Assembly (NCBI RefSeq): GCF_040869045.1
Contig: NC_090319.1
Span: 56,144,779-56,208,778 of the forward strand
Length of the DNA: 64,000 nt
Source of the DNA: Eurosta solidaginis
Lineage: Eukaryota > Arthropoda > Insecta > Diptera > Tephritidae
Reading direction: 5' to 3'
The notes under the pieces were generated by a model that was not told the DNA's origin, ran no database searches, and was given only the letters and a program-made list of their open reading frames with translations. Shown piece after piece: positions 34,332-46,047 of this stretch. Within the stretch, counting starts at the first letter, position 1, and every line of letters begins with the position of its first letter. The translations under genes were made by a program, and so were the position numbers.

Positions 34332-36345
34332 GTGGTGACACTGATGAAGGTTCATCTTCAAAAAGTCTTCCAACAATACCACCAACTCTGTATCCAGATT
34401 ATTTAAACGACTTTGATATCGGTTTTTGCGATCTGAAGAAGTCAGCGAAATAATTCGTCGAGGTCATCAAAAGTGTCCTGTTATTTTTCCACGTAATCGT
34501 CATGACGAGGCATTTCCTACCTCGTTGTTAAACAGAATTTTGCCAAATGGAGAGAAAGTGGAGCGTGACTGGTTAGGAGTGCCATTAGCAATGCTTTTTA
34601 TTGCCTACCATGTCATCTATTAAGCACCAATACTTTAAATCGACCTACAATTTGTTCTGCGGATACTCGAAAGTAAACTGCCTTCACACGAAAATACTCA
34701 AGATCACATTAAATGGTATATTCAAAGGCGATCTTTACAAAATCTAATTCAAAAGGAGGCTACAATTGATACACTTATCAATGAACAGCTTATCACTGAA
34801 ACTCAAAAGTGGAAAGAACTTGTATATAGAATTTTGGACACTATTTTATTTTTGGGTGAAGGAGGCCTAGCTTTCAAAGGCGAAAGTATATATCTTGGTG
34901 AACGAAACGATGGAAATTTTTTGGGCCTCTAAGATCTCATAAGCCAATATGATCCGATACTTAGAGATCATTTGGAGAAAGTTAGGATTTCACAACAGCA
35001 GCACAAACGTTTACAAGTTCACTATCTTTCCCCAGACATTCAGAACGAGGTTATAGAAATTTGTGCAAAGTACGTGAGGGAAAAAATATTAGATCAAGGC
35101 AAGAAAGCCAAGTATTTTGCTATTATCGTTGATGCTATGCCTGATGCTAGTCACGTTGACTACGTTCATTTTGCGCTAACTCCATTTCAATTCGAAAGCA
35201 ACAAATTTTACAATTCAATAACGGTTTTTGGCTTTCGTGAATTGTATAACCAAAAAACTGGTCAGAAAATCGCTGATCTAATTTGCCATACTTGATTGAA
35301 GATTGTCGTGTACAAGGGTACGATAACGGCGCCAATATGAAAGGAGCTTACAACGGAGCACTACGTCACATTCTCGACAAAAAATCGAATGCTGATTACT
35401 CGCCTTGTGCAACCCACAGTCTCAATTTATGTGGTGTTGATGCTGCAGAATGTTGTACGGCTGCAATTACATTCTTCGGAGTTGTACAAAAATGTTTTAC
35501 TATTTTCAGCAGCACTCCACAACGATGGGACATCAAAAAAAGTGTACCGAGCTCTCTTCATAGTCTTTCAGCCAAAAGCCAAATTTGACTGCGCAAGCAT
35601 ACGGCGATGTTATCGGCATTCTCAAGTACATCAACAAGTTCGAATGTATCTTGCTGTCCTCAATTTGGTTCAAAATACTGACTACCATTAATGAAAGAAA
35701 CGTGGTCCTCCCAGCTAGAGAGGCCTCCATATATGTTGAGGTCCGACATCTAGATGCCTTATTAGCTGATTTGAAGTTGATGAGGAACCAATGGGAAACA
35801 ATTTTAAACGAATGCAAAACAGTTGCTATTCAATTGAACATCTCGCCAAAGTTTCCAGACATTCGAAAGAGAAAACCCAAAAGACGTTCTGAAGATAATT
35901 TAAATGAGATGATTACGGATGATTCAGTCTGATTTTAAAAACAATACATTCCTGGTGACCGTTGATTCGGTAATCACTGGTATTACTGAACGATTTGCAG
36001 CTATGAGAAATTTGAGCGAGACGTTTTCCTTTTGGTGGCAATTTAAAGGCATGGATGAAACTACGGTTCGGGCGAGCGCAGCAAAATTTGTGGAAAAATA
36101 CAAGTCGGACATTTCTCAAAGCTTAGAATACGAAATAATGCACTTGAAACACATTTACGAAGCAAATTTTGATAAAGGTCTGTCACCATTGGAATTGCTA
36201 AATGCCATCTACATATATTCAAAATCTGTATACGATTTTCCCCAATATTTGTGCTGCTTTACGTATCTTTTACACTATAACCTGTCACTCTAGCTAGTGC
36301 AGAATGTTCCTTCAGCGTCCTTTCAAGAATCAAAAACTTTCATGT
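34332..36345 (+). pseudogene. hAT-type transposase of the ZMYM1-like (TTF zinc-finger) family
   Basis: Decayed transposase-derived gene in at least five frame segments. 34332-34620 carries the N-terminal block (..DYLNDFDIGF.., ..RILPNGEKVERDWLG). 34640-35290 carries '..LAFKGESIYLGERNDGNFLGL' and the DUF4371-like region with '..IVDAMPDASHVDY..'. 35283-35588 has VQGYDNGANMKGAYNGA and CATHSLNLCG..FFGVVQ. 35585-35932 and 35919-36300 form the helical insert and C-terminal part. It ends with 'VTLASAECSFSVLSRIKN', the hAT dimerisation signature. Stops and shifts occur near 34425, 34932, 35290, 35586 and 35930. The family is widespread in insects as ZMYM1-like proteins. No terminal repeats found. Confidence 0.85.
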
Positions 36346-36552
36346 ATAAAGTATAAAGCTCGTAGCGTCCGTTCGTCCGCCTGTGTGAAAGACTTTGCAT
36401 AGATTTTTAACCCTTTTTCCGTGATCCAATCGAGCTGAATTTTTGCAGGCATACTCGTGGAAATGTCTGTATGACGCAAAATTTAAAAACAAATGTCTCA
36501 GATTTTCTGAATTTAAAAAAAAAAAATTGTTTTCACTTTTTTCGGCATAACT
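36346..36552. other. Short unassigned repeat-like interval
   Basis: Contains GTCCGTTCGTCCGCCTGTG, a DINE-like phrase, but no assignable ends. No gene. Confidence 0.4.
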
Positions 36553-38028
36553 TGGAGCTCGTTGTATAGATCCATTTGGGGAACTGCACTTGTCTAAATT
36601 TTTTCTTTCTTCTATTCTAATTTAATAATTTTTTAATTGAGAAAAAATTTATCATAACAATAATAATGATACAATAATTATTGTTAGGCCTTGACATCGA
36701 TTCGAACCCGTGATCTTACAAATCAGTAGGCCGATATAACAACACAAATTGTTAATACATCCCAGAGCACGGGGAAAAAAGTGTCAATAAAATATGACAC
36801 TATGGCAGCATTGCCATCAAACAAGTCCAATTTTCACATTCATTCTGCAACAGATATCGCAGTGTTGTGAATATCAATTGGCAAGAACCAGAATAGAAGT
36901 AGGATTAATGAAGACAAACAACAAACCGCTGTGATGGCTGAATGGTTATAGCAGCGGCGCCTAAACGTTGCCGATGAAGGAATTTAGCAGTACCCGAAAT
37001 GGATCTATACAACGAGCTTTGGCAGTTGTATAAATTTTTTCTCTCTTCTATTCTAATTTAATAATTTTTTCAATTAAGAAAAAAATTTATCATAACAATA
37101 ATAATGATAAAATAATTATCGTTAGGCCTTGAGCTCTATTCGAACCCGCGATCTTACAAATTAGTAGGCCGATATAACAACAAAAATTGTTAATACATCC
37201 CAGAGCACTGGGAAAAAAGTGTCAATAAATTATGACACTATGGCAGCATTGCCATCAAACAAGTCCAATTTTCACATTCATTCTGCAACAGATATCGCAG
37301 TGCTGTGAATATAAATTGGCAAGAACCAGAATAGAAGTAGGATTAATGAAGACAAACAAAAAGCCGCTGTGATGGCTGAATTGTTATAACAGCGGCGCCT
37401 AAACGTTGCCGATGAAGGAATTTAGCAGTTCCCGAAATGGATCTATACAAAGAGCTTTGGCAGTTGTCTAAATTTTTTCTTTCTTCTATTCTAATTTAAT
37501 AATTTTTTCAATTAAGAAAAAAATTTATCATAACAATAATAATGATAAAATAATTATCGTTAGGCCTTGAGCTCTATTCGAACCCGCGATCTTACAAATT
37601 AGTAGGCCGATATAACAACAAAAATTGTTAATACATCCCAGAGCACGGGGAAAAGTGTCAATAAAATATGACACTATGGCAGCATTGCCATCAAACAAGC
37701 CCAATTTTCACATTCATTCTGCAACAGATATCGCAGTGTTGTGAATATCAATTGGCAAGAACCAGAATAGAAGTAGGATTAATGAAGACAAACAAAAAGC
37801 CGCTGTGATGGCTGAATTGTTATAGCAGCGGCGCCTAAACGTTGCCGATGAAGGAATTTAGCAGCTCCCGAAATGGATCTATAAAACGAGCTTTGGCAGT
37901 TGTCAACATTTTTTCTTTCTTCTATTCTAATTTAATAATTTTTTCAATTAAGAAAAAATTTATCATAAGAATAATAATGATAAATAATTATTGTTAGGCC
38001 TTTAGCTCGATTCGAACCCGCGATCTTT
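36553..38028 (-). repeat. ~440-bp satellite, second block (about 3.3 units)
   Basis: Same satellite as 8659-11826. GATTCGAACCCG-type B-box inverses fall near 36698, 37138, 37577 and 38017 (spacing ~440). At its left edge 36553-36592 is a scrap in the opposite orientation (GAGCTCGTTGTATAGATCCA), so this block also begins at an inversion point. It is truncated at 38028 by a family-2 fragment. Confidence 0.9.
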
Positions 38029-38180
38029 TTATTTTATTTTTATATTTATCTTAAAAATCGCTTAGGTATGTACATCTGTTCACTATATATATCTTATAAC
38101 CCCGATTATTTGGATATTACGAATGGGATAAGATTATTGTTCAGCCCCTTTTATGAAAAGTATGAAGTCTTGTTTGTTTT
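38029..38180 (+). mobile_element. DINE-like family 2 terminus fragment
   Basis: Inverse match to 28131-28308 (TTTATCTTAAAAATCGCTTA, GAATGGGATAAGATTATTGT, GTATGAAGTCTTG). The hairpin is lost. Confidence 0.6.
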
Positions 38181-38369
38181 TTTGCAATTGATTGCAGTTT
38201 TAGCAAAAGTTTAGCCAGTAAAGAGTAATACAAAGTGCAAAAAAATTTACGAACAAACAGATGCTAGTCCTGCTCGCAAACTCATCAAAATATTTCTGTA
38301 TGTGTACATTGTGGATTTGTGAAAAGTCATGATAAGAGTTGGTATCTAACTGAAGGTATACGGGGGGTA

Positions 38370-39745
38370 AGAGTAAGTAAATCTGTGAGCAAATAAACGA
38401 TTGCCGTGTGTGGCGGATGAGGATATGCCAGTCAGCGAGACAGTGTCAGCAATTTATATCAATGCCACAGGCGAAAGGCAATGCTAAGACATATTGATAA
38501 TGATTCCTATTTACATACATAGTTAAAAAATAAAAAAGTATACATATATAACGAATATACAACTAAAGCGGAACAACAAACAAAAAGTTGCTAAAGGCTA
38601 AAATTTTGAAGGAATATTAACAGGAATAAATTGCTTTTTTTTTGTGCAATGGATGCGCAACTTTATAGTTTTGCGTTGTGAGCCAAAATAGATTTCCTGG
38701 ATTCATTTGCAATTCATATGAAAACTTGCAAAATCTTTTATGTGCTTTCGGGTTCGACTTGCTTTCGCGTTTCTATTTTGATTCTAATTTCGATACCGGT
38801 TTCTGTTTCGACTCCGGCTTCGGCTCGTTTGCGGTTTCAATTGCTAGTCGGGATTTGGTTTTATTTCTGGTTTTTTTTTAGTTCCTGTTGGGATCCGTTT
38901 TCAGTTATGGTTACGAAATCAGATTCAGACCCTGTTTTAGTTTAGTTAATGGTCTCAGTTTTGCTTCCGATTCCGGACCCAGTTTGGATTTCTGTTTCAC
39001 TACCGATCTTGGTTTTGGTTCCCGCTTCAGATACAGTTGAAATTGTGGTATTGAATTTAAGTTTGGTCTTTGGTTGTATTTTCATTTTTATTCAGGTTTC
39101 GGACTCACATCCTGTTTTGGTTTTGGTTATGGTCTCCGTGCTGTTTTGGAATTTCTAGCCTTTTGATTTCAAGCATCAGCAGTGTTTTTAATTAGTCATG
39201 AACTAAAATGTTTGGCCCTTTTGCATTTACCCAACAATGTCTTGATCAGTGGCGGCCAAACCAATACAGTTGTACTTATTTTTAAGTTTTTTGACAAACT
39301 CCTAAAAAAATTTGTGTTTCCTATGTTTGCAATATCTGCGTTATAAAATTTAGCATGTAAAATTAGTCTGCTGCCAGCCGCAAACTAGCAGTCACCAGTG
39401 AATAGTTAAATTACTAAACAAGCGCTATGAGTAAATATTTAATTTATTTGATTTACCCTCACGCCTCACTCCCACCTTTCATGCTGCTAGTGGCCAGCCA
39501 ACGCCTAAAGTGCACTAATTTTGCAACTAACAAATAATTAAGCAATACTTAGACACAGAGAGGGGCAGTAGACGGACAAAAAGTTGTTTGCGCTTTTGAT
39601 TAATATTTATTTTTATATTAAAAAAATAAATAAAAAAATAAATTATTAAGAATTTCTGAGCTTAACACCGGCTAGTGGTTAAGGCAACTGCAGTTTCACC
39701 GTGTAATTCGCGGTTTGAATCTCGGTGAAATCTTTGATAACATTA
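38370..39745 (+). repeat. Segmental direct duplication, copy 2 (partner 14068-15805)
   Basis: Same strand and order as copy 1, but without the LINE insertion. The divergence looks low across several hundred bases. It includes the tRNA-like head at 39661-39740, whose B box reads GGTTTGAATC (one change from copy 1). Confidence 0.85.
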
Positions 39746-39905
39746 CGAAATTGCCTGATGATGATTACGTTGGCGGTTTTCGAAATGGTACCATCGCAAT
39801 ATGCCTGTGAGTGTTTCTTTCTTTCTTTTCAGTTTCTCTTAGAAAAACATAATAATTGAATATTCAATTATTATCAGCCGGTGTTAAGCTCATGAATTCT
39901 TAATA
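39643..39905. repeat. Inverted repeat flanking a tRNA-like head
   Basis: 'TTATTAAGAATTTCTGAGCT' then 'TAACACCGGCT' at 39643-39673 is matched by its inverse at 39875-39905, with about two differences. The inverted pair encloses the tRNA-like head and about 135 bp more. Confidence 0.6.
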
Positions 39906-39954
39906 ATAAGTACAAATTAAACACATCATTAAACAAACAAACATAAAAAAATAA

Positions 39955-40305
39955 ATGTAAGGTGCGATAACCTCAGAAGAGATTTTAGACCGAGCTTCTC
40001 TTCCAATATGCGTCGTGCTCATTTTATTTATCCTACAAATTGGCGGGACGGGAACTACTTGTTTTATGCCGACTCTGAACGGCATCTGCAAGTTAGTTGA
40101 GTTTTCACTGAGAGCTTTTAGCAGAAATACACTCGGAGTGTTTGCCAAACACTGCCGAGGAGCGAACTCGCTTAGAAAAATTATCTTCTAATTGAAAAAA
40201 CTGTTTCCAAAATGTTGTGATGTTCCTTTCTCCGGGGCGTGAACGCAGGATCTTCGGTGTGGTAGGCGGGTCACGCTACTATCACACCACGGCGGCCGCC
40301 GTTTC
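39955..40305 (-). mobile_element. tRNA-derived SINE, near full length
   Basis: Minus strand: head GGCCGCCGTGGTGTGATAGT (A-box region), B box GCGTTCACGCCCC, then the body with 'GGCAGTGTTTGGCAAACACT', 'AAAACTCAACTAACTTGCAG', 'CCGTCCCGCCAATTTGTAGG' and 'GAAGCTCGGTC'. I recognise this as a repeat common in tephritid genomic sequence (memory, unverified). The tail near 39940-39960 is A/T-rich. A truncated sister lies at 7123. Confidence 0.75.
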
Positions 40306-40835
40306 ATTATTCGTGCATATAAAGTTCATTGCGTTTTAGTCCGTCGCTTTTTGCTGCGTCTTTTTTATAAAAACAGTGAGCTTTCAGATATACAAATTAC
40401 AAAACCAAAGCTACTATATGCACGTTTTACGTATAAATGTTTGTGAGATTATATTAGTTACCTTATAAGTATGATTTTTTTACACATACATAAATATGTA
40501 TACTTTGTAAGTTTTTATATGAGCCGGTGAAATTAATACAGTGTAGTGTCACTGAATTAAGACTAACAAGAGCGCCTAGTTTTTTTTATATGGAGGAAAA
40601 TCTGAAGCTTGTACTTTGTTAGACTAAAATTGATTGAGACACAAAAAGTCCGAAAATCCGAAGAAGTTTTTCAGAATGATTTGCATAGCTTCAGTTACAA
40701 AATGCATGAGAGTTGTTTCTTAAATTATCGAAAACACAAAAAGGAGCCTAACTGGCGTAATTTGATAAAAATTGCTACTGCTATTCGTGTCGCTGCAGTA
40801 CAATGGAATTAATTTAATTGTTTAACTTATTAATA
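40306..40835. other. Non-genic interval
   Basis: A 67-codon frame at 40609-40812 has no recognisable domain and starts at TTG. I see nothing else supportable. Confidence 0.4.
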
Positions 40836-40837
40836 AT

Positions 40838-40940
40838 ATCGTGGGTTCGAATCGAGGGCAGAACCTTGCCAATTTTTTTTTTTTCGTTATTTTAGTTGTT
40901 GCCATTTTTTAGAATAGAAGATGAAAACAACTGTCATAGC
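40838..40940 (+). repeat. Diverged relic of the 436-bp satellite unit
   Basis: GTGGGTTCGAATCGAG, then AGAATAGAAGATGAAAACAA, then CTGTCATAGCT, parallels the satellite's B-box to 'GACAACTGCCAAAGCTCG' segment in order, but is shortened and far more diverged. Confidence 0.5.
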
Positions 40941-41211
40941 TAGTGATAGAAAGTTGCGAGTACTGAGTAAGTAGTATCGATACTTTTTCAAAAAATACTT
41001 GAGTATTTCGTACTCGATCCTTCATCCAAGTACTGGGTAAAGCATCGATACTTTACCTCGATAATTTTCCCCGATACTTTTCCAAGAGCCGATGGTCTAC
41101 ATGTTTAAGATGAACAAAATTCAGTCAATTAACAACACAACTTGAACATAAATTAAGATCGTGAACGACGCGGTAAAAGCTCCCCATTTAACTTAAATCT
41201 ACTTTTTCATC

Positions 41212-41321
41212 ATGGTGGAATGGGAGACGATTTCTGCCCATGGTGGTAAAAGAAAAGTATGTGTTTATTGTTCAGAATCACTAACTCCAACAATACATTT
41301 TAACTTGTCATGCAATAGAGC
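41212..41321 (+). pseudogene. Possible BED-finger N-terminus of a hAT transposase
   Basis: ATG at 41212 opens 'MVEWETISAHGGKRKVCVYCSESLTP', resembling the first Cys-x2-Cys of a BED zinc finger near the start of hAT transposases. Homology with the opposite arm ends near 41321, and the frame beyond is repeat-derived. The right arm holds the same start inverted (43640 downward), frame not intact. Too short for certainty. Confidence 0.4.
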
Positions 41322-41679
41322 TTTTCCGTTCTACTGTGAAATTTTGGTGGATGGAGTAAGCAGGTTTTGCAGCATCGTCGACGACATATTGGTATTGAAA
41401 ATGGTTGACATCAGATTATATCCACGCCTACTTTCAAAAATGGGGAAAAAATAATAAAGTTTTAACAAATACTTATGAAGTGGTGAAACTTGGCGAGTGG
41501 ATACAAAAAATTGCAATGAACAATATAAATTTATTATAATTTTGTAAAATTGGCGTGGCGTCGCCCACGTTAAGCAGAAGAAATCTTAAAAATTTTGCAA
41601 ACCGTTAATCAAAATCCGTTGATATCACTTTATGAGACATGACGAAAATACGGCCTTTGGTTTGATATTGAACAAGTGG

Positions 41680-41955
41680 GCGTGATAATCGTCCGATGTC
41701 GCTCATTTTAAATACCAATTTATTCTTGGTCCAAATAAGGCCGTGTACCGGGATATATTTGGTAAAGATATCTCAATGATTGCTCAAGACAGACGCATGG
41801 ACGGACGGACACAGCTTAGTCAAATTTTTTTTTCGATACTGATGATTTATATATCTACATCTATCTCGATTCCTTTATACCTGTACAACCAACCGTTATC
41901 CAATCAAAGTTAGTATAATCTGTGTGCAAAGCACGCTGAATATAAAAATGTTAGC
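41680..41955 (-). mobile_element. DINE-like family 1 head (copy K)
   Basis: Inverted head: GGACGGACGGACACAGCTTA, CAACCAACCGTTATCC and GTGCAAAGCACGCTGAATAT. The region 41390-41660 beside it also has DINE-body phrases but on the other strand. Confidence 0.6.
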
Positions 41956-42345
41956 ATTCTATGCTGTCACTTGAACACCTCATCATTAGTTCTTTTACCT
42001 CAGAAGTAAAAATTTACCAGCAAATACCTGGTGTCTTCGGAAAAATGAGAAAATTGCTGGAGGAGAAATTATGCCAAGATGTATGCAGGAAATTGGAAAG
42101 TGAGTGTTGAAAGAATCGCAGGAACTGTTGATGATACACCAATATAATTCAACCAGATAAACGCACAAAAGGATTCAGCTGAATAATAATCAGATTCAGT
42201 GAATTAATTTCTATATACAGCAGGGGTCTAAAGGAAAGGTTAGCTAGGTTAGGTTGAACGGGCCGGTCCTTGAGAACCCCACATAGACTGAATGAGTTCG
42301 TAGTGGTACCAGAAGTTTGTTTAACGACTAAAGAAACTACTTTTC
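41956..42345 (-). repeat. Inverted counterpart of 18225-18870
   Basis: Carries the shared ~280-bp segment and one LINE 3' UTR unit (AGGTTGAACGGGCCGGTCCT..GGTACCAGAAGTTTG). Here the LINE coding body is absent. Confidence 0.7.
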
Positions 42346-42423
42346 ACGGAATAGGTTTTTTTATATAGACAAAAGTCAACTGAAAGACAGAAATTCTGTT
42401 AAATTTTTTTTATATCTACAAAA

Positions 42424-43225
42424 AATGGAAGTTGAATTGGCAAACAATATCTTAAACCAACTGAACAAATTATTATGTTCTTCGAATTAGAACGTATTAT
42501 AGTTAACAATGATATTTTAATTAGAGTATTGAAACACAGCATGGATACAAAGTCATTTTTATAAAGGTGTGATTCTTACGTTTAAATATGTTTAAATTTA
42601 ATAAGCTGATTTTTCGTGCTTTAATTAAAAATCAAAATATCATTGTTATCATTGTTAACAAAAAAAGTTCTAATTAGAAGAACATATTGGTTTTTAAGTT
42701 GATTTAAGGTATTGTCTGCCAACTCAAGAGGTCTGTTAAGCTAGCCCAACATTTCTAGACCAATCAAACATTTTTTTATTTATTAAACTTAAGCTAGCCC
42801 AACCCTCGATATTTTTTAAAATACCCTTGTAATTAATTAATCCGTACTAAATTAGTATTAAATGTTCTTCAATTTAGTACGGTCTCGTTTTTTGATTGGG
42901 CTAGAAATGTTGGGCTACCTTAAGAGAGCTGCTGAATTTGCAGACAATACTTAAATCAACTTAAAAACCGATATTTTCTTCTAATTAGAACTTTTTTGTT
43001 AACAATGATAACAATGATATTTTAATTAAAGCACGAAAAAGCAGCTTATTAAATTTAAACATATTTAAACGTAAGAATCACACCTTTATAAACATGACTT
43101 TGTATCCATGCTGTGTTTCTATACTCTAATTAGAATATCATTGTTAACAATAATACGTTCTAATTCGAAGAACATAATAATTTGTTCAGTTGCTTTAAGA
43201 TATTGTTTGCCAATTCAACTTCCCT
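42424..43225. mobile_element. Fold-back element, complete palindrome
   Basis: GGAAGTTGAATTGGCAAACA at the left is mirrored by 'TGTTTGCCAATTCAACTTCC' at the right, and arms of about 270 bp continue inward (TATTAAATTTAA..CACGAAAA..). The centre holds GGGCTAG palindromes. Arms differ at only a few positions. Single-arm relatives lie at 16100-16600 and 21378. Confidence 0.75.
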
Positions 43226-43228
43226 TTT

Positions 43229-43497
43229 TATACTCAGTTGAGCAGAGCTCACAGAGTATATTAACTTTGATTGGATAGCGGTTGGTTGTACAGGTATAAA
43301 TGAATCGAGATACATATATATAGATATACAAATCATCAGTATCGAAAAAAAAAATTGATTAAGCTATGTCCATCCGTCTATCCTCTGTCTTGAGCAAATA
43401 TTAAGATATCTTCACCAAATATAGCCCAGTACACGGGCTTATCTGGACCAAGAATAAATTGGTATTTAAAATGAGCGACATAGGACGATTATTATCT
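43229..43497 (+). mobile_element. DINE-like family 1 head fragment (copy J)
   Basis: TATACTCAGTTGAGCAGAGC, GGATAGCGGTTGGTTGTACA, TGTCCATCCGTC, stopping at 'GGACGATTATTATC'. It abuts the right arm of the hAT-like palindrome. Confidence 0.65.
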
Positions 43498-44395
43498 ATT
43501 GCATGATAAGTTAAAATGTATTAAAATTTTATGGAGTTAGCAGCTTTTCACAATTTTGTTGGAGTTATTGATTCTGAACAATAAACACATACTTTTCTTT
43601 TACCACCATGGGCAGAAATCGTCTCCCATTCTACCATGATCAAAAAGTAGATTTAAGTTAAATGTGGAGCTTTTACCGCATCACCCACGATCTTAATTTG
43701 TGCTAAAGTTGTAATGTAAATGGACTGAATTTCGTTTATCTTAAACATGTAGACCATCGGCTCTTTGTAAAGCCGCCCTCTATCTCTGCTTCGGTACTTT
43801 GCTCAGTAATTGGAAAAAAGTATAGAGTACGAAATACTCGAGTATTTTTTCAAAAAGTATCGATAATACTTACTCCGTACTCGCATCGTTCTATCACTAT
43901 ACACATTTCAAATTAATAACACAATTCAACTCTCCGAATACATATATAAACAAACAATTACTAGGAAATTTTCTTTTGAAAAACTAAAGCATGTGTTTAT
44001 TAAAGCTGAGCTCATTTCATTTCTTTGTAATACGCATAAATTCCTTGAATTTTTTGGATAAATAGAGCAAACTCATTTTATTCAACTAATAAAAAAAAAA
44101 TATATTTTTTTCTGTATATCGTTAGCTTAATGTGAAAATGTGCTAAGTCACTTTTTTGAAAAATTGTATTTTAATGCAGTTTTAAAACTGAATTCAAAAT
44201 ATAACGATCACAAAAAAAAATTAAAATTTTTAATTTTTACGTGCTGTGGAAAATGATGTGTAAATGTGCTAAGTCGTCAGTTGTTTAAAAAAATGTGCTA
44301 AGTCAACCAGTCAGTAATATCAATCTGAATTACTAGTCATTTCGTTGCGCTCGCATTTTATTTACTTATTTAATTCATTCAGTCTAAAAGTACAT

Positions 44396-44745
44396 GTTTT
44401 GTTGTTGTTGTTGTATTAACGATAAAGACATTCCCCGAATGCTTTGGGCCGATGTTGATGGTCCTTTGCCGGATATAGATCCGGTACGTTCCGGTAACAA
44501 AGCACTATTAAGGTACTAGCCCGACCATCTCGGGAACGATTTATATGACCACATTAAACCTTCCAAGCCATCCCGCCCTCCCCACCCCTAGCTCCATGAG
44601 GAACTTGAGGTCGCCAGTGCCTCGGCTGTCAATGAAACATGATTCGCCACGGGTAGGCGAGGTTGACAATTGGATAAGCTATATATTGCGCTGGCAACCC
44701 CTTGAAATTGGATTCACCCAATTGAGACATGCATTTGGTGTTTGA
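44396..44745 (-). mobile_element. SINE-like repeat with (ACAAC)n tail
   Basis: On the minus strand it ends TATCGTTAATACAACAACAA. Upstream are GATCTATATCCGGCAAAGGA, GATGGTCGGGCTAGTACC and GTGGCGAATCATGTTTCA. It has no ORF. Its tail is the same type as that of the Jockey LINE at 55670-55681. I recall similar repeats being common in tephritids (memory, unverified). Confidence 0.55.
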
Positions 44746-44996
44746 TAAATGCTTTGCGCTGACTTTTATCTACTTCAATTTTTACATGTCGATAACTAAA
44801 TGCTTTCTTACAGACTAGTTAAAAATAGAAAACAATTCAAGCTTAAACTTATATAAGCTGTTATTAAAATTAATAACTCTACTGAATCTATTTCCTATGT
44901 AGATGTATAGTCCTAGTTATAGGTTCATTCATAGCATAATTCGTTTTATGAGTTATTTCGATAAATAACACAGGCCAATAAAATTCAACCATTATT

Positions 44997-45349
44997 CAGA
45001 CCCAAAAACCAGACTATATATTTCCGAAGGTTTATGATGCGCTGAATCCAACTCTGGCCTCAAAATTTCTCTATCAGCTCTGGTTTTCGCGATATCCTAA
45101 CCTAAAAGTGCAAAAAACACTGTTTTTGCCCATATTTAAGGTTATGTAGCCTTGAAGTTGTTTTCTTTCACTAAAATTAAAGGATGGCATCTTTGAATAC
45201 AAGTCTTATTCTTTCAAATGGTGTTTTTTGCACTTTTAGGTTAGGATATCTCGAAAACCAGAGCTGATAGAGAAATTTTGAGGCCAGATTTCGATTCATC
45301 GCATCAAAATCCTTCGGAAATATATAGTCCGGTTCCTGGGTCTGAGATG
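44997..45349. mobile_element. 353-bp inverted-repeat element in the LINE fragment
   Basis: Left arm CAGACCCAAAAACCAGACTA.. (44997-45122) and its inverse at 45224-45349 (..GTCCGGTTCCTGGGTCTG), about 126 bp each with moderate divergence. The LINE reading breaks exactly at the right arm, so it looks like an insertion into the LINE. Confidence 0.65.
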
Positions 45350-45985
45350 CTGTCAGCCTGTGTAATCTATTATGCCGAAGATCACGCAGTGGAATATATG
45401 GAATGAAAACATTAGATAAATCAGAGCAATTCGTGCTACAGTTTATTATATTATAGGCAAGCATGGGTGAAATAAAAGTTCTTCTGTCATGCAAAGCCTG
45501 AAGGACTAGCGCCTGCTGGTATCTGATGGGAGGCCGTCTGGCCAGTGAAGCATACGTAAAGAAATATTTGTAAAAATTTTTTGCACTCCCTCAATTTTAT
45601 AGGAGTTAGATTCATAGAAAGGATTCCATATTATTGAGCAAATTCAAGACCACTTCTGACCAAGGATATATAAAGTGCCTTCAACGTCATAGGGTCCTTA
45701 AAGTCACTGGTGTTATGTCTACTGAACCCAACCATTGCAACAAATTTTGAAACAATGAAGTCAATGTGACTAGAAAAAGAGAGTTTGGGGTCAAAAATTA
45801 CACCCAAGTCTTTATTCTCGTGACAACGATTAAGAGATTTAGCATTCAGTTTGCAGATACAGTATGTGGCAGTTTTTTTTTTTTTGGATTAAGACACAAC
45901 ACAGCATTTGTTTGAATTTAAAAATAAATTATTGTCTGCGCACCATCCGCCAAAAGAGTCCAGATCAGAACCGTTAGAAATAGTT
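45350..45985 (-). pseudogene. LINE reverse-transcriptase C-terminal fragment
   Basis: Minus-strand reading from 45985: 'LDSFGGWCADNNLFLNSNKC', then 'KDLGVIFDPKLSFSSHIDFI' and 'SLVRSGLEFA', the thumb region of CR1/Jockey-group RTs. After shifts comes '..LHDRRTFISPMLAYNIING-like..' to about 45350. Several stops and an interrupting 353-bp element at 45349. Dead. Confidence 0.7.
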
Positions 45986-46047
45986 TGACAAATAAATAGT
46001 ATTTTTTGTGAAATATATAGTTTTAGTGTTATATTTCAATCATTAAA

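Larger units (their letters stand above)
40941..43899. mobile_element. Large palindromic hAT-like element with nested repeats
   Basis: Left end TAGTGATAGAAAGTTGCGAG and right end, inverted, TAGTGATAGAACGATGCGAG. The TIRs continue over ~385 bp (40941-41321 against 43498-43899) with 'CTCGAGTATTT' and 'GATGGTCTACATGTTTAAGA'. TAGTG suits the hAT consensus YARNG, but the 8-bp flanks do not match. The left arm encodes a possible BED-finger start. The interior holds DINE fragments in both orientations, a LINE 3' UTR scrap and a fold-back element. Confidence 0.55.

Noticed and set aside
40609..40812. 67-codon frame as a gene
   Set aside because: TTG start, no domain I recognise, no splice or promoter context.
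40933..43907. 8-bp hAT target duplication around the palindrome
   Set aside because: Flanks GTCATAGC and TACACATT do not match, so the hAT call rests on the ends only.
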